From: Candidatus Zixiibacteriota bacterium | Lineage (GTDB): Bacteria > Zixibacteria > MSB-5A5 > GN15 > FEB-12 | Length of the DNA: 48,398 nt | NCBI GenBank assembly: GCA_040753875.1 | Contig: JBFMDV010000003.1 | Location: 1 to 48,398, forward strand | Direction: 5' to 3' | Shown here: positions 25,789 to 34,643 of the stretch, one piece after another | Numbering within the stretch: position 1 is the stretch's first letter | How the letters are laid out: the number at the start of each line of letters is the position of its first letter | The notes under the pieces: model-generated | Seen by the model: the letters and a program-made list of their open reading frames with translations, nothing else | Told to the model about the DNA's origin: nothing | Databases searched by the model: none | Program-made: the position numbers and the translations under genes

Positions 25789-27957
25789 CTAGCAATTCGT
25801 GAGCGATCCACCGGAAAACAGGAAGTCGATCAGCGATTGCAGATCAGAAATGTCCGTCGTGCCATCCTTGTCGATATCGTTCTCCACATCACAAATCGAT
25901 ATTGTCCCGTTAAGAAACAGGTAGTCGACTAAAGCGGACAGATCAGAGATATCGACAATGTCATCGGGATCGTCATCGATATTGCCTGTGGTCCCCACGC
26001 AGCAGGGGCCAACGCCCAGCACGAGCAGGCTATAGAAATCCGACACTATCACATTCTCGCCAACAAAAGCAACGTGATTAGCAAAGCCGTGGGTGTCGTA
26101 TTGCCCGACCAGTTTAGGTGACGTCGGATTCGTTATGTCAAAGATGAGCAATCCGGACGGTGCCAGATCCTGCGGGGGGTATTCGTCGCCGACAAAGGCG
26201 TACTGACCCTGGACGCTCACTGAGGCAGCAGCGTTTGGTGTGTCATACCTCCCTACTATGACCGGGTTTGCAGGATTTGATATATCTGCTACCACCAAGC
26301 CCGCCGTAAAGGCCGCGACATATGCGTAGTTGCCCGCGATTTTCACGTCGAATCCGCCGGCATCACAGCTCCCGACCAGAGTCGGAGCACTTGGGGTGGA
26401 GATATCGACGACATACATTAGATATGGCTGATAAGTCACGACATAGGCAAGAGTCCCCAATACGGCCACCCCGAAAGCTTCACCGTCCGTATCGAATGAC
26501 CCCACAAGTTGCAGCGCGAGTGGATTGGTGATATCTACTATCTGCAATCCCGCAGTTCCACATGTGACAAATGCCAGATTGCCGGATACGGCGACATCGC
26601 GCATGTAACCGGGCAGGATTATGTTGTCAAGTGCCACGGGAGAACCGGGATTGGTAATATCGATCACTCCCAAACCGTGGGTGCCGGCCAGATACGCATA
26701 GTTGCCGGCAACAGCGAGTCCATCTATCACCCATGACCATTTGCCGAAACCCACCGTCTGTGGCGCTGCAGGATTACTGTAATCCACCACTCCGTACTCG
26801 CCGGAGCGCCCGGCTACGTACGCATAGTTCCCCTGAGTTGCCAGATCCCAAGCGTGGGATACGATCGGCCATGTTCCCAGGGCAATGGGTGACGAAGGAT
26901 CGATAACTTGGAGGATTTTCAATGCATCGTCATGTGCAACGTAGACGTATTCACCTGAGACTGCCACGGCATGCGTCCACGTACCTGAACCCATGGTGTA
27001 TCCGCCCACCTTGACAAGCGCGGACGGATTACTGATATCGACAATGCTTAGCCCCTCATACCCATCAGCAATATACAAGTAGTTCCCTGTGACAGCCATT
27101 TCATGGCTGTTGCTGCCTGTGGAGAGCGTGTCGACCAAGACTGGCGCCGACGGGACGGCTACGTCGATTGCCCTTTTCGGTACTCCACCGGTAAAGACAT
27201 AGTTGCCGGCTACCGCCACGGAACTGGACCATTGCATCCACATGGCGCCAACCTGGGCAGGTGATGCCGGGTTGGAGACATCAATTCCTATCAATCTGTT
27301 TTCCATTAGGGCCCAAACGAAATTTCCGGATACCTGCAGACCCATCACATAACTTGACTCCGCGACGGGAAAGTTCCCGACCAGCGAAGGGCTGAGCGGA
27401 TTGCTGATGTCGACAATATCCATTCCGGCCGCCATCTCCGCAATAAAGGCGTACGGACCATTCACGACCACGTCGACTGAAGAACCTGCAGCATAGAAAC
27501 TCCCCACCCGAACTGGAGCCGCAGGATTGGTGACATCGATAATCTGCAGTCCGCTGTCCGCGCTCGTAGCATATACATACATTCCGGATTTAGCGATCGA
27601 CCTCCATGCTCCTTGCGGCAGCGGTAGTTGGGCGACAAGAACCGGCGCGGAAGGTGTGCTGACGTCAAATACGATCAAGCCGTTCCATACCGCACAATAC
27701 AGGTAGTTGCCATCAGCAATCAAGTCATCCAATCCACTCCACAGGGTGCTCCCCAGGTAACTTACCTTAAGTTCAGTCTGCGTCGATGCGGCCGCCTGTA
27801 CTGCCGGACCGGGCCTTGAGTTTAGATTCCGGGGGGCGATCTGTTTGGCACACTGGTAAGTCTGCGTCGCCTGAAGTATTGGGCCGTATTCCGCTCGGAC
27901 CGTGCATACGGCGCCAATGGACAACACGGCGATAAAAAGCCGCGAACCATGCATCAT
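25789..27957 (-). CDS. Secreted LVIVD-repeat beta-propeller protein with C-terminal dockerin-like module
   Basis: AAAGGAG lies seven bases before ATG 27957. A signal peptide (residues 1-22, ending VRA|E) is followed by about 12-14 LVIVD-type repeats. Each has the pattern VAGNYAYVA, GLxVIDISNP and SPVLVG, and together they span roughly residues 60-640. They should fold as one or two beta-propellers. Residues 652-722 form a tail with two calcium-loop motifs (GNIDDDPDDIVDISDL and ENDIDKDGTTDISDL), each followed by a helix ending in DYLF or DFLF, with flanking Cys. This resembles type I dockerin and is shared with the protein remnant at 47.6 kb. It is probably a surface or extracellular protein. 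The tail may be a sorting or binding module, since no cohesin is visible here. Confidence 0.88.
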   Translation of the reverse strand: MMHGSRLFIAVLSIGAVCTVRAEYGPILQATQTYQCAKQIAPRNLNSRPGPAVQAAASTQTELKVSYLGSTLWSGLDDLIADGNYLYCAVWNGLIVFDVSTPSAPVLVAQLPLPQGAWRSIAKSGMYVYATSADSGLQIIDVTNPAAPVRVGSFYAAGSSVDVVVNGPYAFIAEMAAGMDIVDISNPLSPSLVGNFPVAESSYVMGLQVSGNFVWALMENRLIGIDVSNPASPAQVGAMWMQWSSSVAVAGNYVFTGGVPKRAIDVAVPSAPVLVDTLSTGSNSHEMAVTGNYLYIADGYEGLSIVDISNPSALVKVGGYTMGSGTWTHAVAVSGEYVYVAHDDALKILQVIDPSSPIALGTWPIVSHAWDLATQGNYAYVAGRSGEYGVVDYSNPAAPQTVGFGKWSWVIDGLAVAGNYAYLAGTHGLGVIDITNPGSPVALDNIILPGYMRDVAVSGNLAFVTCGTAGLQIVDITNPLALQLVGSFDTDGEAFGVAVLGTLAYVVTYQPYLMYVVDISTPSAPTLVGSCDAGGFDVKIAGNYAYVAAFTAGLVVADISNPANPVIVGRYDTPNAAASVSVQGQYAFVGDEYPPQDLAPSGLLIFDITNPTSPKLVGQYDTHGFANHVAFVGENVIVSDFYSLLVLGVGPCCVGTTGNIDDDPDDIVDISDLSALVDYLFLNGTISICDVENDIDKDGTTDISDLQSLIDFLFSGGSLTNC

Positions 27958-28273
27958 AGCAAACTCCTTTCCGCCCTAATCTATGTTGTGCCAGGTCTGC
28001 TGACCGTGACGCGTCAGCGGTATTCTCAAGAGTCGCAATGCATCATGGATGTCCGGAAACAAGAACCCATTACGCACCGCGATTGTGAACGACGGATTGT
28101 CAGTATTAAGATAGGAATTGTACTCAATTATGCAAGGCGTTTTTTGGATAAATGTGTCCAGTAACGGCCGATCGAACGTCTTGCCCGCCAGTGTCAAGAC
28201 TACTGCCTGATTCGGGAGAAGTTCGAATACGAGCAAAGTTCGTATAGCCGGACCGAACGATCGAAGACGCGAC
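27958..28273. other. Gene-free gap between LVIVD protein and ferritin-like gene
   Basis: An 86-codon open frame (27976-28236, minus) has no ribosome site or recognisable homology, and I do not call it. No clear promoter or terminator was found. Confidence 0.4.
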
Positions 28274-28762
28274 TTACGCCGGGTACTCCTTCATCATTCC
28301 CTTGATCAGCGCCATGTGCCCCTGTTCGAACTTCGACAGTTCTTCGTACATCTTTTTGCCTTCAGACGAGACCGAGCGTTTGGCTTCAAGCTTAAACAGC
28401 GCAAACGCCGCCTCCTCGAGCTGAAGCGCCAGCTCAAGGATGGCGCGGGCGGTTGTCGCCTGCTGCACCCGTGATACCAGATCGCGATGCTGCGCGCTCA
28501 TCTCTTCGCCGATCTCCGGCAGCCCTGGGGATTTCAGGATGTCGGCGGTCGATATCCATTTCTCGCTGCGGATGAGAGAGTCGTGCTGGCGTTCCAGAAC
28601 GTGGAAATGTTGTTTTTCTTCCATCGCCAGTTTCTGAAGCAGCTCTTTGAATGTGGCGGCCTGGCTCTTTTTGGCCGCTTCGATATAGAATACGTACGAG
28701 GCCACCTCAGACTGAATGCCGGCGTTGAGAGCCTCGAGGATCTGCGGATTGACGGGGGTCAT
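28274..28762 (-). CDS. Ferritin-like/rubrerythrin-family diiron protein
   Basis: This 162-residue four-helix bundle has carboxylate and histidine residues spaced as in diiron ferritin-like proteins: Glu19 and Glu28 in helix 1, EEKQH (Glu49, His52) in helix 2, QLEEAAF (Glu116/Glu117) in helix 3, and EQGH (Glu146, His149) in helix 4. It lacks the rubredoxin-like C-terminal iron site of classical rubrerythrin. Related proteins handle peroxide or store iron, mainly in anaerobes. It is transcribed away from the TPP-riboswitch gene. A 16-bp palindrome at 28888-28903 lies in the shared upstream region and could be an operator. Confidence 0.85.
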   Translation of the reverse strand: MTPVNPQILEALNAGIQSEVASYVFYIEAAKKSQAATFKELLQKLAMEEKQHFHVLERQHDSLIRSEKWISTADILKSPGLPEIGEEMSAQHRDLVSRVQQATTARAILELALQLEEAAFALFKLEAKRSVSSEGKKMYEELSKFEQGHMALIKGMMKEYPA

Positions 28763-28887
28763 ATCATGTCACCTTCATCTGTTGTTGCGTTCGTGTCGCC
28801 TATCGATAAACTGCTCCAAGTTATGGTGCCTGAGGGATTTGTCAAGAAGACCTGGGCGGTTGACGATCGCCCAAAATCCTCTTGCGC

Positions 28888-28903
28888 TAACGGCATGCCG
28901 TTA
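28888..28903. promoter_or_regulatory. Perfect 16-bp palindrome, possible operator
   Basis: TAACGGCATGCCGTTA reads the same on both strands. It lies between the divergent ferritin-like gene and the TPP riboswitch, 25 bases before the riboswitch's first stem. The spacing suits a dimeric repressor, but no regulator is encoded next to it. Confidence 0.4.
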
Positions 28904-28928
28904 CGTACTTATTTGTCGAAAACATAGT

Positions 28929-29011
28929 TCCGTTGGGGGTGGCGTATAAAGAGCCGCCTGAGATCATACCCCCTTGACCTGATCCGGATAATACCGGCGT
29001 AGGGAAACGGA
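28929..29011 (+). ncRNA. TPP riboswitch (THI element)
   Basis: The conserved core is clear: GGGGGTGGC, then GCCGCCTGAGATCATACCC with the CUGAGA pyrimidine-binding loop, then CCTTGACCTGATCCGGATAA and CCGGCGTAGGGAA. The closing stem is TCCGTT (28929-28934) with AACGGA (29006-29011). All five helices of the consensus can be drawn. It lies about 130 bases before the TonB-dependent receptor gene and in the same direction. The receptor is thus predicted to be switched off when thiamine diphosphate is plentiful. Confidence 0.95.
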
Positions 29012-29144
29012 GATGTTCGAGCAACATCCCCCGAGTCCGCCAGAGCGTGGACAGACCTATCGACACAGGACGGAACCTTGCAACAACAGTACCCCTTCGT
29101 TATGCGCGAAGCGGTAGAACTGACAAGTCAGCGAGGTTACTGTC

Positions 29145-31982
29145 ATGAAAGAACGCAACACCAATCAACAGTCCCACCATGAATGGTGGGACGAAGAGCG
29201 TCGGGTCACAACATCCGCCTGGCGGCGGAAGTCAGGACCCGACGCAACGGGGCAGGCGTCCCACCGCAAGCGGTGGGGTACCACATCGGAAGCCGCACTT
29301 CGACTCCGCTCAGCTCGACGCCATGCCGTTGAGCGGCAACAGGCCCACCATGAATGGCCTGTTGAAAAAGCCTCGAAGACCCCCCACCCCTGCCCCTCTC
29401 TCTCTGGGAGAGGGTGTCGCGAAGCGACGGGTGAGGGGACTTTCTCAACACGCCATGAATGGTGGGGCACCACCCCAGCGCGCCTCACACGCCTTGGCCT
29501 GTGGGGTAGTTGCGCACTTGTCCTTCTGGCGCTCTGTACGCCTTTGCCGCTGCTCGCTGCTGAGATCGCTGGGCGCGTGGTGGACAACGAGGGGCAGCCG
29601 CTGGTGGGGGTATCGGTGGTCTCCGACATCGGCGGACTGGGTACCCAGAGCGACAGTGCCGGGCGGTTCCATCTGGCAACATCGCAGGAGATCAAGCGCG
29701 TCACATTCTCCTGCGTCGGATACCAATCGCGCACGTTCAGCGCCGAAAGCGTTCCACCGACGGTAATGCTGTCAGCAGTGTTTATCCTCGGACAGGACAT
29801 AATCGTCTCGGCCAACCGGGCGCAGAGTGGCGTGACACCGATTGCATTTGCCAATTTCTCGCAGCAGGAAATCAAGCGGGATTACACAGTGGGGGAATTT
29901 CCGCTTCTGCTGCAGAGCACGCCGAATCTGTATTCGTATTCCGACGGCGCCGGGGCGCTCGGGTACAGCTATATGTCGATCCGCGGGTTCGATGACAAGC
30001 GGATTCAGACTTATATCAACGGGGTGCCGCTGAATGACCCGGAGGACCAGGCGACGTACTTTGTCGACCTGCCAGATTTTGCATCGACCGTCACCGATAT
30101 TCAGATCCAGCGCGGTGTCGGCAATGCATTGTACGGCGACGCGTCTTTCGGCGGTTCGGTCAATATCGCCACGAATGATTTGTCACGCGAGAGACAGGTA
30201 ACTTTCTCATCGGGTTTCGGCCAATACACGGCGAACGACAAGGCTATCGGCAATCTGTCCAAACAGACGATTGAATATTCATCCGGCCTGATAGATGGCC
30301 GATGGCATTTTTCCGGGCGGTTCTCGCGGCAGAAGAGCGATGGCTACCGGTACAACAGCTGGTACAATGGCTGGGCCTACTACTATGCGGTTGCACGGCT
30401 CGATCCCAATATGACCACCGAGCTGTATGTCTACGGCGGGCCCATGAAAATGCACCTGTCGTATTGGGGCTCATCGCGCGAGGCAATCGAACAGGACCGT
30501 CGCTCCAATCCCCTCGGTTATGACAACGAAACGGACAACTTCAATCAGCCGCACTATCAACTGCACAATGCCTATCGGCTGAGCGACAAGGCCACGTTGT
30601 CCAACACACTCTACTATATTCGTGGTAGGGGATATTACGAACAATTAAAAGATGCCCAGGAGTACTGGCAGTACGATATCGACACCAGTTTAACCGACCG
30701 AGACAGTGCCGGCGCTCCGTTCGCCAGCGGCAATCTCGTGCGCCAGCAATGGGTGGCGAAGAATCAACTTGGATGGAACCCGCGACTGGATATCGACCAC
30801 GCCAAAGGAAGTCACTCGCTGGGCGGTTCGTTCTATTATTTCGACTCCGAGCATTGGGGCCAGGTGGTTTGGGCACAACACGTGGGAGGTGCGCTCAATC
30901 CGGACCATCGCTATTACGAATATCACGGCAAAAAGTGGGTCGGCTCGCTGTTCGCACAGGAATACTACAAACTGACAGACCGGCTGAGCAGCCAGTTGAC
31001 CGCGCAGCTTCGCTATCAGCGGTACAAGTTCAGCCAGGAGCGGATGGGGGCATTCAGAGGGTACCAGTACGACATCAACTGGTTCTTCTTCTCGCCGCGA
31101 TTCGGGCTGAATTACCGGCTCACCAATGAAGCCAGCCTGTTCGCCAACGCGGCGGTTTCATCACGAACTCCCACCGATGCCGATATCTACGATGCCAACG
31201 ACCCGACCATACTCCCCTCGCTCGAAATCAAGTCGGTCAGTCTGGCCGCGGGCGGCGATACCGCCTATGTGTTCGGTGATCCTACGGCAAAAAATGAGCG
31301 GCTGGTTAATTTCGAATTAGGCAGCGAGTTTACCAAATCGACGTATTCGTTCGGGTTGAATCTGTTCTGGATGGATTTCCGAAATGAGATTCTCCCGTAC
31401 GGCGGCATCAATCCTAACACCGGTCTGCCGATTACCATCAACGCCGACCGCTCGGTGCATTCCGGTATCGAAATGACCGCCTCGGCCGCACTCACCAAAG
31501 GGTTCAGGGTGAGCGGCAATTTCGCGTACAACTACAACCGGGTCAGGAAATACAGCAAGGCATTCTATTATGACAGTGACTCGGTCGTGGTAAACTTCAA
31601 AGACCACAAGTTGTCCGGCTTCCCGGAGTACCTGGGGAATCTGCTGTTGGATTACGAGCGAAAGTGGTATCGAGTGACCTTCCGACACCGGTTTGTCGGA
31701 CGGCAGTGGATGGAGCTCGCGAACATCAAGTCCCTGTCGATCGCGCCGTATAACACGGCATCGCTATCTGCGACCATCAACTGGCCGAACTTCGTGGATG
31801 CCGGCACACTCAGTTTCTCCGCCAGAGTCGACAACCTGTTTAATACCGATTATCTCGCGGCAGGTTATGGCGGCAACTACGCCTACGATGGCGGCACCGG
31901 ACCCGTGGTCGATGGCTGGGCAGAGTATTTTGTTGGTCCGGAGCGGAGCTTCTATTTGCAGATACAGTTGGAGGCGTTCTGA
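29145..31982 (+). CDS. TonB-dependent outer-membrane receptor, probably for thiamine or a precursor
   Basis: After a signal peptide the protein has a carboxypeptidase-regulatory-like domain (residues about 140-215, AGRVVDNEGQPLVGVSVVS). A plug follows (about 225-345, YSYMSIRGFDDKRIQTYING and QRGVGNALYGDASFGGSVNI), then a 22-strand barrel to the terminal QIQLEAF. Control by the TPP riboswitch points to uptake of thiamine or its precursors. The frame opens at ATG 29145, but the signal peptide only begins near residue 113. Residues 1-112 are translated from palindromic repeat DNA (29171-29473) and contain the repeated HHEW phrase three times. I see no ATG, GTG or TTG in frame just before the signal peptide, so either export tolerates this extension or the gene is impaired. 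Confidence 0.88.
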   Translation: MKERNTNQQSHHEWWDEERRVTTSAWRRKSGPDATGQASHRKRWGTTSEAALRLRSARRHAVERQQAHHEWPVEKASKTPHPCPSLSGRGCREATGEGTFSTRHEWWGTTPARLTRLGLWGSCALVLLALCTPLPLLAAEIAGRVVDNEGQPLVGVSVVSDIGGLGTQSDSAGRFHLATSQEIKRVTFSCVGYQSRTFSAESVPPTVMLSAVFILGQDIIVSANRAQSGVTPIAFANFSQQEIKRDYTVGEFPLLLQSTPNLYSYSDGAGALGYSYMSIRGFDDKRIQTYINGVPLNDPEDQATYFVDLPDFASTVTDIQIQRGVGNALYGDASFGGSVNIATNDLSRERQVTFSSGFGQYTANDKAIGNLSKQTIEYSSGLIDGRWHFSGRFSRQKSDGYRYNSWYNGWAYYYAVARLDPNMTTELYVYGGPMKMHLSYWGSSREAIEQDRRSNPLGYDNETDNFNQPHYQLHNAYRLSDKATLSNTLYYIRGRGYYEQLKDAQEYWQYDIDTSLTDRDSAGAPFASGNLVRQQWVAKNQLGWNPRLDIDHAKGSHSLGGSFYYFDSEHWGQVVWAQHVGGALNPDHRYYEYHGKKWVGSLFAQEYYKLTDRLSSQLTAQLRYQRYKFSQERMGAFRGYQYDINWFFFSPRFGLNYRLTNEASLFANAAVSSRTPTDADIYDANDPTILPSLEIKSVSLAAGGDTAYVFGDPTAKNERLVNFELGSEFTKSTYSFGLNLFWMDFRNEILPYGGINPNTGLPITINADRSVHSGIEMTASAALTKGFRVSGNFAYNYNRVRKYSKAFYYDSDSVVVNFKDHKLSGFPEYLGNLLLDYERKWYRVTFRHRFVGRQWMELANIKSLSIAPYNTASLSATINWPNFVDAGTLSFSARVDNLFNTDYLAAGYGGNYAYDGGTGPVVDGWAEYFVGPERSFYLQIQLEAF
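29171..29473. repeat. Cluster of palindromic repeats within the 5' part of the TonB receptor gene
   Basis: Elements recognised: a perfect palindrome around CCACCATGAATGG at 29171-29192, CCCACCGC/GCGGTGGG at 29260-29277, a TTCGACTCCGCTCAG copy at 29298-29319, CAACAGGCC/GGCCTGTTG at 29337-29364, and a further CCATGAATGG copy at 29453-29462. Between about 29353 and 29456 the ends GGCCTGTTGAAAAAG and CTTTCTCAACACGCC are near-inverted repeats. They enclose a C-rich/G-rich core, like a small non-autonomous palindromic element. Confidence 0.75.
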
Positions 31983-32072
31983 CCGATTGCGAGTCAGCCC
32001 GTTGCATCGAAGGTAAAATGCATGTAATTTGTCTTTGATCGCGTCTCAGTCGCGAGTCACCGGCGTATAAGA

Positions 32073-32900
32073 ATGACTATGAGCGAGAATAACGGTTACG
32101 AGTATCTGCTTGGGGACGGCGCCGCGGAGTTAGAACGTCTCCAATTCCAGCACAGTGTCTGGGGACCGGTCACCGACCAGTTTTTCGACCGTATCGGTGT
32201 CGGGCACGGCTGGCGATGTCTCGATGTCGGAGCCGGGCCCGGGCTGGTCACGATGGACCTTCGCAGGCGCGTGGGGGGAAACGGCGAAGTGATCGCACTG
32301 GAACCATCATCATATTTTCGCGACTGGTTGAACGGCCAGATCGCCCAAGAGGGCTGGAAGAACGTCTCGCTCCAGTCGGGCACGTCGTACGAAGCCGCGC
32401 TGCCACATCACCATTTCGACTTAGTGTTCATTCGCTGGGTGATCGGTTTTGTGCCGTCGCCGGAGTCGTTTCTCAGCCCCCTCATAAGCGCGCTCAAGCC
32501 GGGTGGCATTATCGCCGTGCAGGATTATGTCCACGAGGGGTGCGCACTGTTTCCCGAGGGGTCGGCGTGGGACCGCTTCCCGGAATTGATGCGTCAGTGG
32601 TGGCGTTCCGGCGGCGGGGACCCGTATGTCGGCGCACGACTGCCGGCGGTGTTTCGAAGTATGGGTTTGCAAGTGATCGACTATACGCCCACTTCCCTTT
32701 CCGGCGGGCCGGACAGCCGTGTCATGGAGTGGATGGGTCGTTTCATGCACAGCCAGTTGCCCGTGATGGTGGAGCGCAAGCTGGCCACGCAGGAGGAATC
32801 CGATGCCATCCGTGCCGATTGGCAGGCACACCGCCGGAACCCGGACACGATCTTCTTCTCACCGTTTGTGATCGACGTGGCGGCGCAAACGAAACCATAA
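32073..32900 (+). CDS. Class I SAM-dependent methyltransferase
   Basis: This 275-residue protein has motif I LDVGAGPGLV (about residues 50-59), an acidic residue at the end of strand 2 (VIALEPSS), motif IV HFDLVFIRWV and post-motif LKPGGIIAVQDY, as in UbiE/Methyltransf_11-type enzymes. The last 100 residues (AWDRFPELMRQWWRSGGGDPYVG and onward) match SAM methyltransferases acting on small molecules, but the substrate is not predictable. The gene lies 90 bases after the TonB receptor and may be read through from it. The start is taken at ATG 32073; the second Met, two codons later, is equally possible. Confidence 0.85.
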   Translation: MTMSENNGYEYLLGDGAAELERLQFQHSVWGPVTDQFFDRIGVGHGWRCLDVGAGPGLVTMDLRRRVGGNGEVIALEPSSYFRDWLNGQIAQEGWKNVSLQSGTSYEAALPHHHFDLVFIRWVIGFVPSPESFLSPLISALKPGGIIAVQDYVHEGCALFPEGSAWDRFPELMRQWWRSGGGDPYVGARLPAVFRSMGLQVIDYTPTSLSGGPDSRVMEWMGRFMHSQLPVMVERKLATQEESDAIRADWQAHRRNPDTIFFSPFVIDVAAQTKP

Positions 32901-32930
32901 AAACGAAGAGGCACTCCGCAGGGAGTGCCT
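32897..32930 (-). terminator. Terminator of the ffh-rplS operon
   Basis: On the minus strand GGCACTCCC (32921-32929) pairs with GGAGTGCC (32910-32917). TCTTCGTTTTTA follows. It lies about 25 bases past the rplS stop and overlaps the 3' end of the convergent methyltransferase gene, so it may serve both directions. Confidence 0.75.
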
Positions 32931-32955
32931 TGAAACTCGACAATAGCTGCGGTTG

Positions 32956-33324
32956 CTATTCTGTCGCCTCTTTGCCGGTATCAGCCAGTTCCTCGCGAAT
33001 ACGGGCCGACTTGCCGGTCAACTCACGCAGGTAATACAGTTTGGCACGGCGAACCTGGCCTGAGCGGACATGCTCGATCTTGGCCACGTTCGGCGAATGA
33101 AGCGGAAACACACGCTCCACGCCGATCCCCGAAGAGATTTTCCGCACTGTGAAAGTCGCGCCCGCGCCTGAGCCGCGGCGGCCGATCACCGTCCCCTGGA
33201 ACACCTGGATTCGCTCCTTGTCCCCTTCTTTAATACGGACATGGACCTTAACCGTGTCCCCCGGGGTGAACGCCGGGATATGCTCTTTGAGAAAGCTCTT
33301 CTCTATCTGGTCTATCTGTTTCAT
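32956..33324 (-). CDS. rplS: 50S ribosomal protein L19
   Basis: This 122-residue protein has the whole L19 core: [58 protein letters not shown]-like text ([13 protein letters not shown]) and [10 protein letters not shown]. It binds 23S rRNA at the interface with the small subunit. It is the last gene of the six-gene operon, 15 bases after trmD. The C-terminal tail ([18 protein letters not shown]) is slightly longer and more acidic than usual. Confidence 0.97.
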   Translation of the reverse strand: MKQIDQIEKSFLKEHIPAFTPGDTVKVHVRIKEGDKERIQVFQGTVIGRRGSGAGATFTVRKISSGIGVERVFPLHSPNVAKIEHVRSGQVRRAKLYYLRELTGKSARIREELADTGKEATE

Positions 33325-33339
33325 CGATGTAACCTTTCT

Positions 33340-34104
33340 CTATATGTCGTTCTTCTTATCTTCAAGTTCATCTACCAACCGCAATTCCTCATCGCTCAAT
33401 TCCGCCCTCGTGAGCAGCTCGGGGCGGTGGCGCAGGCATTTCTTGATCGCCTCCGTGCGACGGAATCTTTCTATCTGTGCATGGTGCCCGGACTGCAAAA
33501 TCTCCGGCACATTCAGTCCCTCGTATTCGGCCGGTTTGGTGTAGCAGGGGGAGCCGAGCATCTGATTCATGTAAGAATCATTCAGCGCCGACTCAAAATT
33601 GCCGAGCACTTTCGGTATCAACCGCGCGATAGCGTCCACCATCACGGCCGCCGCCGGCTCGCCGCCGGTCAGCACGTAGTCGCCAATCGAGACCTCATCC
33701 ATTTCATACAGCGCCGTCAGCCGCTCATCGACACCAAGATAGTGCCCGCAGATGATCGTCACTCGCTCGCACAGCGAGTATTTCACCGCCAAATCCTGGT
33801 TGAATTGCCGTCCCGCCGCCGAGGTGAGGATAAGCCGCTCTTTAGGCGATGGCGGCTCTCCGGCTCTCTGGTGGTGGTACCCGAGGCTCTGCAGACATCG
33901 GTCGAGTGGTTCGACTTTCATCACCATGCCGCCGCCGCCGCCGAACGGGGTGTCATCGACCGTGTGATGCTTATCCGTAGCAAACTCGCGCGGATTGACT
34001 ATTGCGATGTCAAAGAGCCGTTTGTCGACTGCTTTCCCGATCAACGACTGCCGCAAAGACAGCGCGAAATAATCCGGAAACAGCGTGACAATTTCAAATT
34101 TCAC
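33340..34104 (-). CDS. trmD: tRNA (guanine-N1)-methyltransferase
   Basis: This 254-residue SPOUT methyltransferase methylates G37 of tRNAs reading CNN codons, preventing frameshifting. It has the N-terminal IVTLFPDYF, the DDTPFGGGGGMVMK loop, the trefoil-knot SAM site (ICGHYLGVDERL and EVSIGDYVLTGGEPAA) and the C-terminal helical domain (PPEYEGLNVPEIL-like, RRTEAIKKCLRHRPELL). The length is normal for the family. It lies between rimM and rplS, as in many bacteria. Confidence 0.97.
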   Translation of the reverse strand: MKFEIVTLFPDYFALSLRQSLIGKAVDKRLFDIAIVNPREFATDKHHTVDDTPFGGGGGMVMKVEPLDRCLQSLGYHHQRAGEPPSPKERLILTSAAGRQFNQDLAVKYSLCERVTIICGHYLGVDERLTALYEMDEVSIGDYVLTGGEPAAAVMVDAIARLIPKVLGNFESALNDSYMNQMLGSPCYTKPAEYEGLNVPEILQSGHHAQIERFRRTEAIKKCLRHRPELLTRAELSDEELRLVDELEDKKNDI

Positions 34105-34118
34105 CCGTCACCTCCGGT

Positions 34119-34643
34119 TTATGCCTGCTCGGCCAGACCGGTTGTGACCACCACAACTTTCCTGTTCTCTATATCCACACTACGGACAAACTGCTTGACC
34201 GCCGGGCAGAGCCACTCACGACCATCTTCAGCAGCGATGACGTACACATCGCTTGAGGGACACTCCTCGATCTGGGTTATCTCGCCCACGTAGTCACCGC
34301 TTTCATCCGCGTACACTTTGCATCCCACCAGTTCGAACACGAAAAACGTGTCCTCGGCCAGCTCCATCAACTGGCCGCGCGGCAACGCCAACTGTCGGTT
34401 GGTCAGCCGCGCCGCTTCTTCCGGTGTGTCGATTCCCGCCAGCTTCAGTACCGGCCGTCCCGAGACGATCCGCGCTGAAGCAATCGTCATTCTCTTCCAT
34501 TCCCCTCGGAACTCAACGAACAGTTCCTTCAGTTCCAGAAACCGCTCCGGCGTGTCGCTGGTCGGCGTCACGTACAGTTCGCCGTGGACGCCGCGCGTTT
34601 TGCCCAGCGTGCCGATCGTGATCAGCGCGTCCGGGTCGGTCAC
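34119..34643 (-). CDS. rimM: Ribosome maturation factor RimM
   Basis: This 174-residue protein assists maturation of the 30S head through S19. The N-terminal domain starts TIGTLGKTRGVHGELYV, and the segment LKLAGIDTPEEAARLTNRQL is typical. The C-terminal PRC-barrel domain contains EDTFFVFELVGCKVYADE and VYVIAAEDGREWLCPAV. Its start codon follows directly on the khpA stop, so translation is coupled. Confidence 0.94.
   Translation of the reverse strand: MTDPDALITIGTLGKTRGVHGELYVTPTSDTPERFLELKELFVEFRGEWKRMTIASARIVSGRPVLKLAGIDTPEEAARLTNRQLALPRGQLMELAEDTFFVFELVGCKVYADESGDYVGEITQIEECPSSDVYVIAAEDGREWLCPAVKQFVRSVDIENRKVVVVTTGLAEQA

Noticed and set aside
27976-28236. 86-codon open frame on the minus strand
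   Set aside because: It has no homology or ribosome site. Composition is not distinct from the surrounding intergenic DNA.
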